Shown in pieces: positions 47,362-58,902 of a stretch of 64,000 bases of DNA (positions are counted from its first letter, which is position 1; each line of letters opens with the position of its first letter). Source of the DNA: Costus lasius. Lineage: Eukaryota > Streptophyta > Magnoliopsida > Zingiberales > Costaceae. A program made the position numbers and the translations under genes. The notes under the pieces were generated by a model that was given only the letters and a program-made list of their open reading frames with translations, did not search any database and was not told where the DNA came from. The stretch lies in the NCBI GenBank assembly GCA_027563935.2, contig CM050450.1, positions 94,176,439 to 94,240,438 of the forward strand. Direction: 5' to 3'.

Positions 47362-47424
47362 GTTTTGTCAGGTAGGACGGGCATTGTGTCTTCGGACTGG
47401 CCGGGTCTCTTGATCTGACAAAAC
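47362..47424 (+). promoter_or_regulatory. B2 PBS-proximal structured domain
   Basis: Closed by GTTTTGTCAG (47362-47371) and CTGACAAAAC (47415-47424), with an inner GTC-TTCG-GAC hairpin (47388-47397). B1 keeps the interior almost unchanged, and its outer pair is A-T instead of G-C. Confidence 0.55.
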
Positions 47425-48130
47425 TGCCAGCCGATAGGGTCTATGAAATCATCATGGAACTTGATCTAAATTTTGGCATGAAATTGGTTAAGAGAGTGCT
47501 TTGGATGATGTTGGCGCATAAGGTGCTAAAATTTGACTTTTCCGGATTTTCAAATTTTACATGCGCCACTTGATTGGGTTGATATGGTCATAGCGAGTGC
47601 CCTCCTGTGTTGTGATGTGGAAGCATGTTTCCACCTGTGATGAATGCTTGTAAAATCTTTCTACCACCTGCGTGTGGTTCTCCCCCTTTCTTGATGTAAA
47701 ATTTCATCTTTCCTTAGAATAGATGTAGAATTGTTTACATGAGATAGGTTAAGGTTCATCAAAGACAACAAGGAGCCTTCTTCAATTGGAGTCAGAAGTG
47801 GCGCCAGCTTTGGAAGCGTGGTGGTGGACTTGTGATTGAAGGAAGGACACATGCTTTCAGCTTCTGGCATGGGCTGATTTGCTTCAGGGACTCGCAACCC
47901 TTGGATGCACAATAACATGTCACATGGCTCGTGACAAGTTATGTGTATGAAAAGGGCTATGACCATATCGACCAAAATTGGCATGCCTGTGATGGTTTAT
48001 TATTTTGTCCATAGCATGCCTGTGATGTTTTTCCTTGCTGCCATAACCATAGGAAAGATGCATGCTAGAAAAGAATAAAATGAACATGCAAAACTCTCAT
48101 TAAAATATCAAGTCAATAGCCTTCTAACGC

Positions 48131-48514
48131 ATAGCCCTCATCAAGCTATCGATCGGTGATGTTGTGAACTGTTTCCCACCCTCGTGGGACACACTCACTT
48201 ATCTTTAGGAGGTGTGTGGTGACAATGATTTCCCCAGTCCAGTTTTAACCTGGGCGTGCCTTCGCAAGGAAATTCGTTGGCCCTGGGCATAACGGTTAGG
48301 ACAAGACTTGACTAGTTTTTTATATGTCACTGACATGATGAATCACTAGAGGCAGCTGTTGAGAGGATAGGGTTCTGTGTTGTATCCAGCCCTCGCTGGA
48401 CGCAGGGCGCCTAGTCTGTCTTAACTAAGAGGAATTGTGCGCGGCACAATTGGCTGGCATGCCTACCTAAGGAAGCATGGGACTCTCTGTGCATCTCAAC
48501 TCACCCTCGTGAGT
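48131..48514 (+). promoter_or_regulatory. B2 hairpins with CCTC loops
   Basis: TCCCAC-CCTC-GTGGGA (48174-48189), TCCAGC-CCTC-GCTGGA (48385-48400) and ACTCAC-CCTC-GTGAGT (48499-48514) have three different stems but one loop. ATAGC-CCTCATCAA-GCTAT (48131-48149) is a fourth, looser one. Positions correspond to the family A block before gag. Probably a protein- or RNA-binding array in the genomic RNA (inference). Confidence 0.58.
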
Positions 48515-48675
48515 CGCGGAGACCTCATGTGAAATTAGGATCCTACTCACTCATTTCTATGTTGAGTTTGAGAGTCCTCAACTTGTTTTGGAAATAGTGG
48601 GAGCATAGCATTTAATTTAAAGTCCTTGTTAAATGCTTTATCATAGTACTTATTTTACTTATTTGCTTATTGTAG

Positions 48676-49116
48676 AAGGCATCTCCTGATCTAAGATTGA
48701 AACTTTATAAACATAAACTGGATGGGACAAATTGGACAAAATGGTTCAAGATTTTGTCCAAGATACTGGAACAAGAACATAAGGTGCATCTTCTTGAAAG
48801 ACCTCCATCCCAGCCCAGTGTGTATTTCACTAATGACTGGGAGTGGAATGTCTATCTTGAACATTGTGAAGATAACGAACAGTACACTGCTCTTGTCTTA
48901 GAGTGCATGACCCCGGAGGTCAAGGTTGAATGTGATGAGATGGGGATCTATGATCTAATCATACATCTCAAAGGTCTCTTCACACCATGCTCTATAGACA
49001 ATGATCAGGAGAGTTCTGTTGGATCTTCAGAATGTGTGCCTGAATCCGAGAAAGACCATGGTTCTGTATCTTCGAAGCTAATACTTCGGAAGACTGGGAA
49101 TGCATGGGTATTTTAA
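48676..49116 (+). pseudogene. B2 gag N-terminal remnant
   Basis: Open frame from the acceptor-like site through 49116, without an ATG at its head. It contains LDGTNWTKWFKILSKILEQE and LERPP, matching in layout the family A Gag N-terminus (FAGPNFSDWFGHLKIVLKAE...LETA). This is the start of a copia Gag. The middle of Gag and the zinc knuckle are missing or unrecognisable; only a lysine-rich piece (49127-49160) follows. Confidence 0.72.
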
Positions 49117-51900
49117 AGAGGATTGATGGCCAAGAAGAGCATGGCAAAGAAGAAGGGATGTAATCCATCCGCTTCAGGTATTGTGTTACCGAGGTCTTTA
49201 TGTCTACTTCTTATGGGTACTGGGTACCGCATGTGAGCTTACATATGTTTTTCATATGCAGGAGCTCAAAAGAAGTAGGACGAAGAGGCTTGATGGGATC
49301 GACTCTCGGGTCAGGGACGGAGCATTGGATGCTGCTGTTGATATCATCTCACTGCCTTGAAGACTATATATAGAACTTTGCTATTATTGTATCAGCTTAT
49401 GTATTAGAACATCATTCCTTTTGGAAAGGACTTCAGTTTGAAATAATAAATAATATTTTTCTTTAATCTGAGATGTTCTATTGAAGTGATACAATTGACA
49501 ATAGTTTGTGGTTCTATATGTGACACAAGATCAGATCTAATGATTCAATAAACTTCCTCTTATAGCATTGTCTCTTGAACCATAGAACAATGGTCACATC
49601 CGAAAGTCCATGGACTATTGGGATCATTGTCCTTTCAGGATTATGATACATGTGAGCCTAGTTCAAAGGAACAATATGACAGATGCTGCTTTCACCAAAA
49701 GGGTGGAAAGGAGTAGTGACTTGTTGGATCTATTACACAGCGATGTAAGTGGACCCATGCAAGCAAGCACTAAGAGGAGTTATATACTTCATTGAGTGTG
49801 GGTATGCCTTACGCAACCCAAGAACTTTGGAAAATTCCAAGAAGTTCACAAATGAAGTATTGAGTCAAATTGAAGGATCTATCAAAGCACCTTGATTGGA
49901 TCAAGATGATTAAGTGGAGAATTTGATGACTGTCCTAAGAAGTGTGGAGTTATCTCACAGCCTTCTTAGCTCACCACTGTGTGGTAAATTTCAAAGAAAG
50001 AAAAGGAACACATTGGATGTGGTTCCAACTTTGAGTAAGTCATGCAAATATACTACTATGTTGCCATGCAAACAGATGTACTGCTACTCCATAAGAAAAT
50101 GTCTAAGTTAGCTTTTGAGTTAAGAACTGCAAATATCCCATTTCTTCAATGGAATTGGGAATGTAATATGTAGTGATTCAAAAAGTATGTGTTTGTGGTG
50201 CACTATAGAGTGCTAATTCTATCCCAAGGAGAACAAAATATTTGTTGCTCAAACTGCTGTCTCTCTTGAGAAAGTATTTCTCTTGAAAGAAGCCAGTGGG
50301 AGTAGATCTGATTTGGACAAGGTCCAGAATCAACCACAATATAATTAGACACAGATGGAGAGCAAAATCTCACATACAGGTTGAAAGTCAACCTGAGGTT
50401 CAAGTAACACAGGAATAACGTAAGTCTGGATCAATTCGATATGCTGGGCATGACGAATTTTTCATCAAGCATGAACCTAAGACTTATAAGGCAATGGAAG
50501 CGGTCGGTGGACCAGATTCCAAGAAATAGCCAAGGGCCATGAGAACCATAATGGACTCCATGTCTGCTAATCAAGTCTGGGACTTGGATAAGCTGCCAAA
50601 GGGGTAATTCCCACAGGCTGTAAAATAAATCTTCTGGGAAGATAGACATAGAAGGTAACATTGTTACCTTAAAAGACAAGCTAGTGAACAATAATTTCAG
50701 GCAAATCCACTGGGTGGATAATAATGAAATTTTCACCAATAGCTGAGCTTTAAGTCCATTAGGGATCTGCTTGTTGTAATTGCATGATCAATTATGGCAT
50801 CTTGTTATGATAACTACTTTTCTTGCAAGGACATCTGAAAAGATATCTATAAGGAAATAGCCAGAAGGTTTTCATATCAAGGCCATATAGATATGCATGA
50901 TGTTATGCAAGCATGGTTGAAAAAGCCTGTGTTTACAAGAAGATCAGTGGGAGCACCTTATTAATAATATTTCTTGTCTAGATGATTGATGATATTCTCC
51001 TCACGAGGAATAACATCTCAGCTCTTCACATGGTGAAGAAAAGGTTTGATATGTATTTCGAGAAGAATGATCTAGGGAATGATGCCTACATCCTAGGCAT
51101 GAGGATCTATAGAGATCCAAGAAAGTCATTGCCCTTTAGTCAATCTATGTTCATCCAAGAGTTTCTGGAGAGGATTATATTGGATGATTCCAAATACTGA
51201 TACCTTCCAGGAAGATATGGTCTAAGTCTCTCAAAGATGTTGTGTCCTATGGCACAGCTGGAGAGTATTAACATGGGTCCAAAGTCCTGATACATTGTAT
51301 GTAGGATGGATCATGTTTTGAAGACCATTTCTGGCAAATGCTTGGAGCATAGCCAGCAAGTTTCAATCATATCTTAGTGTTTAACACTAGATAGCTGTGA
51401 AAGCAATCCTTATACATATACTTGGGAAGTATAAAGGATTGGAGTCTAGTCTATGATAGACAGGAAAGAATTTTGTGTACAAGGGTACACTGACACTTCG
51501 TTCCAGTCTAGTGACTATTGATCACAGCCAGGAGTTGCGCTTTGCCTTGTTATGGTGTTGTGTGCTGAAAGAGCATTATGCAAACCAAAGTGGCAAAATT
51601 CTACAAATAAAGCTGAGTACATTGCAGCTCCTTGTGGCAGCCAAGGAGGCAGCTTCATTCATTTGAACTTGATCTAGTTCATAGTGCTTGATGGTCCAGT
51701 ATAGTTTTTACTGGGACCATAGCATGAGAGAAGGAACTTAATGCTCAAGTATGTACTGCAGCATATCATCTGATCTTAGAGATCATGGATAAGGATGATG
51801 ATCAAATTTGTTAAAATAAACACAGATAGCAATATGGAAAAACCCACTGATCCAGCCTCTGGCGCAGCGGAAGCTAAATGGGTCATACTAGAGACATTGG
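49117..51900 (+). pseudogene. B2 pol remnants, severely decayed
   Basis: Fragments in the copia order, in shifting frames: a protease-like stretch (49200-49370; HMQELKRSRTKR, RVRDGALDAAV), integrase piece 49610-49795 (SSDLLDLLHSDVSGP), a piece near 50210-50300 (ENKIFVAQTAVSLEK), RT pieces near 50540-50720 and 50982-51200 (IDDILL, DAYILGMRIYRD) and RNase H pieces 51475-51670 (YTDTSFQS, KAEYIAA). Stops and deletions are frequent, and large parts of integrase and RT are absent. This element was almost certainly non-autonomous when it moved, since its LTRs are nearly identical. Confidence 0.85.
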
Positions 51901-51936
51901 AACTGACTAAACGTCAGTTGTCCTTGGTCTTAGTGC

Positions 51937-51947
51937 AAGTGGGAGAT
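51937..51947 (+). other. B2 polypurine tract
   Basis: AAGTGGGAGAT before the 3' LTR, identical to family A. Confidence 0.87.
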
Positions 51948-54170
51948 TGTTGGTGTATATGCCCTAAAGACCAATGTATGGACATGGTCAGGCATTGTTT
52001 GAATGTACTTTGATAGAACTATTACTCTTTATATAGGCATGGTCGTTATTATGCAGACTTCTCTACCTGCGTTGATGTATTGAGTTGCATAAATAATGTC
52101 CCAGGAGTTTGGATTGGATCCATTCTCATAAGCTATCCCCAGACAAGGTACCTTAGCAGATATGGGACAGCTTTGGTACATGTGAGACTGGTGTATGGGC
52201 TGGTTAGGTGCGGGGCACAGTAACACAGACATACAGGTGCATTGGATGCACTGGAGTGATCCACCGTGAGGATTGACTTGTCTAGTCAACAAGTCAATCT
52301 CACATGCAAGAGGTTTTGCATTGATCCTTAGACTTGAGGAGTTCATGTCTAGATTTGATGATGGGTATGCTTTAATACAGTCTTACGTCTCTCCGTAATT
52401 GGGAGATCAAAACGGCTGTCATTGGGCATGTCATAAGTCATATAGAGACATGGATGACCAATAGTAGGATTTGCCCCTTCCATATTGGAAGCATGATATC
52501 CACCTCGGGGCGCCCCACCTTATTGGTGCATGACGGGAAAGTGTGGCCACACTTGTTGAGTCATGACCAGTGCATTGGATAATAAACTTGAGACTAATCC
52601 AATGGCAGGATATCAGTTTAGGCAAAGGGATCTATAATGTAATGGGAATCCTCGTTGCTTGTTAGGAGTTGTTGCCATAATAACTTAAGTCCTATGACAT
52701 GGGTAGTAGTGATGTGTTGCTAGATACCCCTCACTACTTATGATGTTTACATCATTGCCATCGTCATAAGGATCCTACGGGGTCACACGCAATAGACTCT
52801 TGACGTTGCTTTAATCAGAAGCCTTATGATCAAGTTATTGGATAACTTGGATCAATTTGGAAGATTTCATCAGCGCCAATGGGCCTGATGAGTTGGAAGA
52901 AAGTTATTGGAGCCAAACTTCATTTTTGGTAGGTTGACCCGAAATTGACCTAGATTGGTCACATTTGGATTAGGGTTGCATTGGATTGGATCCAATGGCT
53001 TAATCAACTCATGCCATGAAGTTTGGGCTAGCTCATTATCCAATGAGGCCCAATAATTAGTTATCATGAAGAAGTATAAGCAAATAAGGGTATAATGGGG
53101 AAGAATTATACCCCATTGGCGCCAAGGGCATAATGGGGTGAAGTGGGCGCATGTTGCTTCATAAGGAAGCATTAGGCGCCTCCCCCTTTGCTCCTTGGAT
53201 GGAATACTTGCCTCTAAGGCAAGTCTTGGGGCTGATATGGCTTGAGAACTTTTATGGGAAGTTCTTGGGCGCATATGGATAGTAGGGTGAGGAATATGGT
53301 AATGTCTTGGAGACTTACCTTACCTCAAACCCTAATTTCTCCCAAGAAACCACCCTAGCCGAATTCTTCATGGATGTTGCGCCTAGCCCATCTTCCTTGG
53401 ATGGAATGCATGCCTATAAGGTATGCCTTGGGCTGATATGGCCATTGGGCAAATTAGGATAGGTTGAATGAGATTTATGGTAAAGTCTTTGAGACTTTCC
53501 TTATCTCAAGACTTCTTTATCCTAGCCGCCCACTTGGCATGATCCTAGCCATTGCTCTTGCCGCCTCTAGTCCTATTTATAGGACTCATTGTCGCCCTCT
53601 CATGAGGACGAATGCTTGGAGACGTGAGCACAAATAGAGGGGCAAGAGCAAAGCAAAGGGCGACAACATCAAAGTGGTGCAACTCTTCTTCTAGTGGCCG
53701 CAAGTCTTCTCCTTCCTCTCCTCTTGGCGTGACTTGGAGAAGGACTTGGTGGCGTGAGCTCCACTTCATCTTCCTCAAAGCCGAAGCTCTTCTTCTTCCT
53801 CTTCACTTGGAGTAAAGAGAATAAGAAGTTGGCGGCATCTTCCTTTCCTCTTGGCGCATGAACCTTGGAGGTGGCGCAAGAAGAGTGAAGAAGAACCCTA
53901 AGGCCTGATTCTCTTCCCGAGGCTAGCACCAAGCGTGGAAGGGAGCAACGATCAAGGAGTCGACGCGTGGATACTTGTAGAGGGCGAACACGTGGGCGCC
54001 TTCAACATGGCTTCGACGAATAAACAAGCAAAAGAGGTACATCTCTAACACATCCTTGTGTTATCTCCCTCGCATGGATCCTTGGGACCGGAATGTGTTT
54101 CGGGTGTAATGCTATTTCCGCTGCGTCCTGGGACTGCAAAATTTTAAATTACACCCGGCATTCCCTAACA
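51948..54170 (+). repeat. B2 3' LTR
   Basis: 2223 bp, uninterrupted; it shows the empty A5 target (CTTATGATGTTTAC at 52737-52750). Inverted repeat ATGATG-TTTA-CATCAT at 52740-52755. The second TSD CCGGG follows. Confidence 0.96.
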
Positions 54171-54175
54171 CCGGG

Positions 54176-54994
54176 CTGGGCCAGATGAAATGCAAAAGAC
54201 CCATGAAGAGCTCAAGTGAAGACTTGTGTAAAACTAGGGTTTTTATTTAGGCTTAATGGGCGTTTACCACATAAGATCATTGTGCTTTCTATTTACTGTT
54301 TAAGTAAAATTAGCACCTGCATGATTTATCATTCTGCTATCAACATAGGATATGCATGGTAGTAAGAAGATAAAAGGACCGTTAAAATCCAACGTTAAAT
54401 ATCAAGCACGAAAGCCTTCTGACGCGAAACCTCACTGTTCTGACTATCGTTGGGGCCGTGTTGTACCCACTCAGTGGGCACGCCCAGCTATCTTCAGACG
54501 GTGTGTGATTACACCTACATGTTACAGAGAAGGGATTTATCGCTTCTCGTTGCTCAGCATAGCACGTGGTGGTCCAGGGAGTAGGTCGGGTCAGCTTGAC
54601 CATGTAGGCTACATATTGAGCATATGTTAGCTATATGGAGGCAGCCATCTGTGGAATCAGAAACTGTGTTGTACCAACTCAGTTGGCACAGTCTTCTGGA
54701 TTGCCTAGATGAAGGGGAATCGCACGGGTTGGCGATTGGCATGGATAGCCTACCAGTGATTAGTACTTGAACTCTCTGTGCATCTTATCTCGCCTGAGCG
54801 GGACGCGGAGACCAAGTATGAAATCTGGATCCCATCTCACTAAAAGAGTTTTACTCTTTCGGACTATTTTATTGGATTTTTCAGTCAGATAAAATAGTGA
54901 GAAAGGAATCATTCTTAAGTCCTGGATTGATTCTAACATCGATACTGACCTTGTTGTTCTTGCTTTGTTGTAGATTCCTGCAGCAACGAACACC
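54176..54994 (+). other. A4 5' leader, second part
   Basis: Continues the A4 leader after B2. Hairpins CCCAC-TCA-GTGGG (54466-54478), CCAAC-TCA-GTTGG (54674-54686) and CTCGC-CTGA-GCGGG (54789-54802). The acceptor-like TTTGTTGTAG ends at 54973, followed by seven codons (IPAATNT) leading into Gag. No gene. Confidence 0.7.
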
Positions 54995-57900
54995 ACAGGG
55001 TTCAATGTGCGATCCTTACTGGAAAGGGAGAAGTTTGCTGGGCCAAACTTCTCAGACTGGTATGGACACCTTAAGATTGTTCTTAAGGCTGAGAGGAAGC
55101 TGTATGTCCTTGAGACGGCAATACCGCATCAACCCGCTGCGAACGCCGCAAGGGCGGTTCCGGATGCTTATGAGAAGCATGTCAATGATAGCATTGATGT
55201 TGCTTGCCTTATGCTTGCGTCTATGACGCCAGAGCTACAGCGTCAGCATGAGGATTTATCTGCTATTGAAATTATAGCAAATCTCAAGATGATGTATGCT
55301 GCATAGGCAAGGACAGAACGCTATAACTTGACAAAACTTTTCTTTCAGAGCAAACTGACTGAAGGAAGTCCAGTGGGAGCTCACGTACTCAAGATGATTG
55401 GGTACAAAGAGGCTCTAGAGAAACTGGGACACACCGTCAATCAGGAGCTTGTTGTAGACATCATCTTGCAGTCTCTCCCGGCCTCTTTCGATCCGTTCAT
55501 CATTAATTTTAATATGAACAAGATCGACTGTACACCGGCAGAGTTACTGAACATGCTCTGTACTACAGAGCAGACTCTCGAGAAGGGAAAGCCTTCATCC
55601 TCTGTCTTGATGGTTCCTTCAAGGAACAAGAAGAAGGGGAAGAAGGGCAAAGCCCCTATCAAGAGCTATAACAAGGCTCTAAAACAAAAGGTGAAGCGGT
55701 CGAAGGACAACAAATGCTTCCATTGTGGCCAGCTGGGCCACTGGAAGAAGGACTGTAAAGCGCTCCAAGGAGACAAGAAGGGAAGCAAGGCTTTCACTTC
55801 TGGCTCAGGTATTTTCGTGACTGAAGTCATGGTGTCTTCTTCTATTTCATGGGTGTTGGACACTGCATGTGGAGTTCACATTTGTTCAAATGTACAGGAA
55901 CTCAAGAGAAGAAGACAGGTGGGACAGCATGAGGTGGACCTACGAGTTGGAAACGGGGCACGGGTTGCTGCTGTTGCTGTAGGACAATATAACATCTCTT
56001 TACCATCTGGTTTTGTATTAGAACTGGACAATTGTTATTTTGTACCGAGCATAACTAAGAATATTATCTCAATTCCTACTCTTGTCAGGAAAGGGTTTTC
56101 CTTTGAATGCAAAACTTTAAAGTGTTGTATTTCATTTGATAATATTGTTTATGCTACTGGGTCGATTAACAATGGGTTATTCATGTTGGACATGGAATGT
56201 TCTGTACAACAAATTGATAATAAGGAAGCCAAGTATGCTGATGATAGCACCTTGCTATGGCATAGTCGTTTAGGCCATATTAACAAGAAGCGCATTAAGC
56301 GGTTGCATGACCATGGACTGCTGGGATCATTCTCCTATGAGGAGCTTGATACATGCAAAGCTTGTTTAATGGGCAAAATGACGAAGACTCCTTTTTCTAA
56401 TAAAGGTCAAAGGTCTTCAGGTTTACTTGACCTCATTCACAGTGATGTGTGTGGGCCATTTAGTAAACTTGCCAGAGGTGGCTATTTATACTTCATTACT
56501 TTTACTGATGATTTCAGTAGGTATGGTTATGTCTATCTTATGAGACATAAGAGTGAATCTTTTGACAAGTTCAAAGAGTTCAAAAATGAAGTACAGAATC
56601 AGTTAGGCCAAAATATCAAGGCACTTCGCTCAGATCGAGGTGGAGAATACTTGAGTCGAGAGTTTACTGACTATCTGAAGGAGTGTGGGATTATCTCACA
56701 GCTCACTCCGCCAGGAACACCGCAATGGAATGGTGTGTCCGAGAGGAGAAATAGAACCTTATTGGATATGGTTCGTTCAATGATGAGTCAGGCTACTCTA
56801 CCTTACTCCTTTTGGGGATTTGCACTGGAAACAGCTGCAAAGGTACTAAACCGAGTGCCATCCAAGGCCGTTTCAAAGACTCCATATGAGTTATGGTATG
56901 GGAAACAGCCGAGCTTGACATTTATTAAAATCTGGGGTTCCGAGGCTCATGTCAAAAAGCTTGCCTCTGGGAAACTGGAGAGCAGATCTGATAAATGTAT
57001 CTTTGTCGGTTACCCTAAGGAAACTAAGGGTTATTATTTCTTTGATCCCAAGGAGAACAAAATATTTGTTGCTCGAACGGCTATTTTTCTTGAGAAGGAA
57101 TTTCTTCTGCAAGAGGCCAGTGGGAGAGAAATAAAGCTGGATGAGAATCCAGAAGAAGGACAAAGTAGTCAAACTCAGTTGGATGAGCCTGAGCCAATAA
57201 AACAGGTTACTGAACAACCTGAGGCTCAGATATCACGGGAACCGCGTAGATCGGGAAGGATCCGTCGACAGCCTGAGCGCTATGACGGAGTCTACATCAT
57301 TAATGATGAACCCCTCACTTATGCGGATGCGGTCAGTGGACTGGAATCAGCGAGATGGCTTAGAGATATGCGAGCCGAGATGGACTCCATGTCAGATAAC
57401 CAAGTCTGGGATTTGGTTGATCCGCCTCAGGGAGTAATCCCTATAGGCTGTAAATGGATCTTCAAAAAGAACATTAACATGGATGGTAACGTGGTTACCT
57501 ATAAAGGCAGGCTAGTTGCGAAAGGTTTCAAACAAATCTACGGGATAGATTATGATGAAACTTTCTCTCCTGTAGCCATGTTCAAGTCTATTCGGATTAT
57601 TCTCGCGATAGCAGCATATTATGATTATGAGATCTGGCAAATGGATGTGAAGACCGCTTTCCTTAATGGAAAACTAGAAGAGGATGTGTATATGACACAA
57701 CCTGAAGGTTTCATCAATCCATCAGATCGTCATAAAATACGCAAATTAAAGAAGTCCATTTATGGACTTAAGCAAGCATCGAGAAGCTGGAATATTCGTT
57801 TTGATGAATCAATCTGTGAATTTGGTTTTATCAAAAATGAAGATGACCCGTGTGTATATAAGAGGTTTAGTGGGAGCGTGATTATTTTCCTAGTCCTCTA

Positions 57901-58882
57901 CGTCGATGATATCTTGATCATTGGAAACGATATTCCTGAACTGCATGCCGTTAAAGCATGGTTAAGAAAATGTTTCCAGATGAAAGATTTAGGAGAAGCG
58001 GCCTATGTGTTAGGTGGGAAGATCTACAGAGATAGATCTAAGAGGCTTCTCGGGCTGTGCCAGAGTACTTACATCGATAAAGTCCTGGAGAGATTCCATT
58101 TAGAAAATTCTAAAAGAGGATATCTTCCAGTCAGACATGGTCTGAATCTTTCTAAGAGCCAGTGTCCTCAAACACAGTCTGAGAAAGATGAAATGGACAA
58201 TACGCCTTATGCTTCGGCTATTGGATCTATTATGTATGCGATGTTGTGTACTCGCCCAGACGTCGCTTACGGGTTAAGCGTCACCAGTCGATTCCAAAGT
58301 AATCCAGGTAAGGCACACTGGATTGCGGTCAAGAACATTTTGAAATATCTTCGGAGGACCAAAGATATGTTCTTGATTTATGGAGGTCAGGAAGAACTCA
58401 GTATTGAAGGATATACTGACGTTTCGTTCCAATCTAACCAGGATGATTTCCGATCGCAATCAGGCTATGTTTTTAGCTTGAATGGAGGAGCAGTGGTGTG
58501 GAAAAGTTTCAAACAATCAATTGTTGCTGATTCCACAATAGAAGCCGAGTATGTTGCAGCCTCAGAAGCATCAAAGGAGGCAGTGTGGATTCGTAAGTTC
58601 GTTCAAGAACTTGGTGTTGTTCCTTCGAGTGCAGATCCATTGGTTATCTTCTGTGATAACACTGGAGCAATAGCACAAGCAAAGGAATCACGGTCGCACC
58701 AGAAGTCCAAGCACATACAGAGAAGGTTTCATTTGATCCGTGAGATCATAGATCGAGGAGAGATCAAGATCTGCAAGGTTCATACAGATGACAATCTAGC
58801 TGACCCGCTTACAAAGCCTCTGGCGCAGCAGAAGCATGAGAAGCACTGTAATAATATGGGTTTGAGATTTCTCAACCATTAG
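54995..58882 (+). pseudogene. A4 gag-pol, nearly intact
   Basis: Best-preserved polyprotein of the window, 1295 codons in one frame counted from the lost start codon. The usual ATG-AGC is ACA-GGG. TAG at 55304-55306 interrupts codon 104. From 55307 the frame is open to LRFLNH at 58882. Approximate codons: CCHC knuckle 241-254, protease DTACGVH about 289, integrase first Asp about 484, RT YVDD 969-972, RNase H near the end (EGYTDVSF, EAEYVAASEA, CDNTGAI). The RNase H motif has Val where other copies have Ala (YTDVSF). If codon 104 were read through and a start supplied from the LTR exon, full Gag-Pol would be possible; neither is shown. Confidence 0.93.
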
Positions 58883-58891
58883 ATTAAGTGC

Positions 58892-58902
58892 AAGTGGGAG
58901 AT
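58892..58902 (+). other. A4 polypurine tract
   Basis: AAGTGGGAGAT before the 3' LTR. Confidence 0.88.

Larger units (their letters stand above)
47186..48675 (+). other. B2 5' leader
   Basis: About 1.5 kb without a gene. The first part has the TTCG domain (47362-47424); the last 550 nt have four CCTC-containing hairpins (48131-48514). It ends in the acceptor-like TTGCTTATTGTAG. Confidence 0.72.
35839..54170 (+). mobile_element. B2: family B copia element nested in A4, holding A5
   Basis: Element in plus orientation with TSD CCGGG (35834-35838, 54171-54175). The 5' LTR is 35839-36633 plus 45746-47173 (2223 bp without A5 and its TSD copy); PBS 47175-47185; leader to 48675; gag-pol remnants 48676 to about 51900; PPT 51937-51947; 3' LTR 51948-54170 (2223 bp). 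The LTRs differ at about ten sites, all transitions by eye. The coding part is far more decayed than the LTRs. Confidence 0.95.

Noticed and set aside
34823..58902. One giant element instead of three nested ones
   Set aside because: Perfect 5-bp target duplications and paired LTRs define A4, B2 and A5 separately; the empty site of A5 is visible in the B2 3' LTR.
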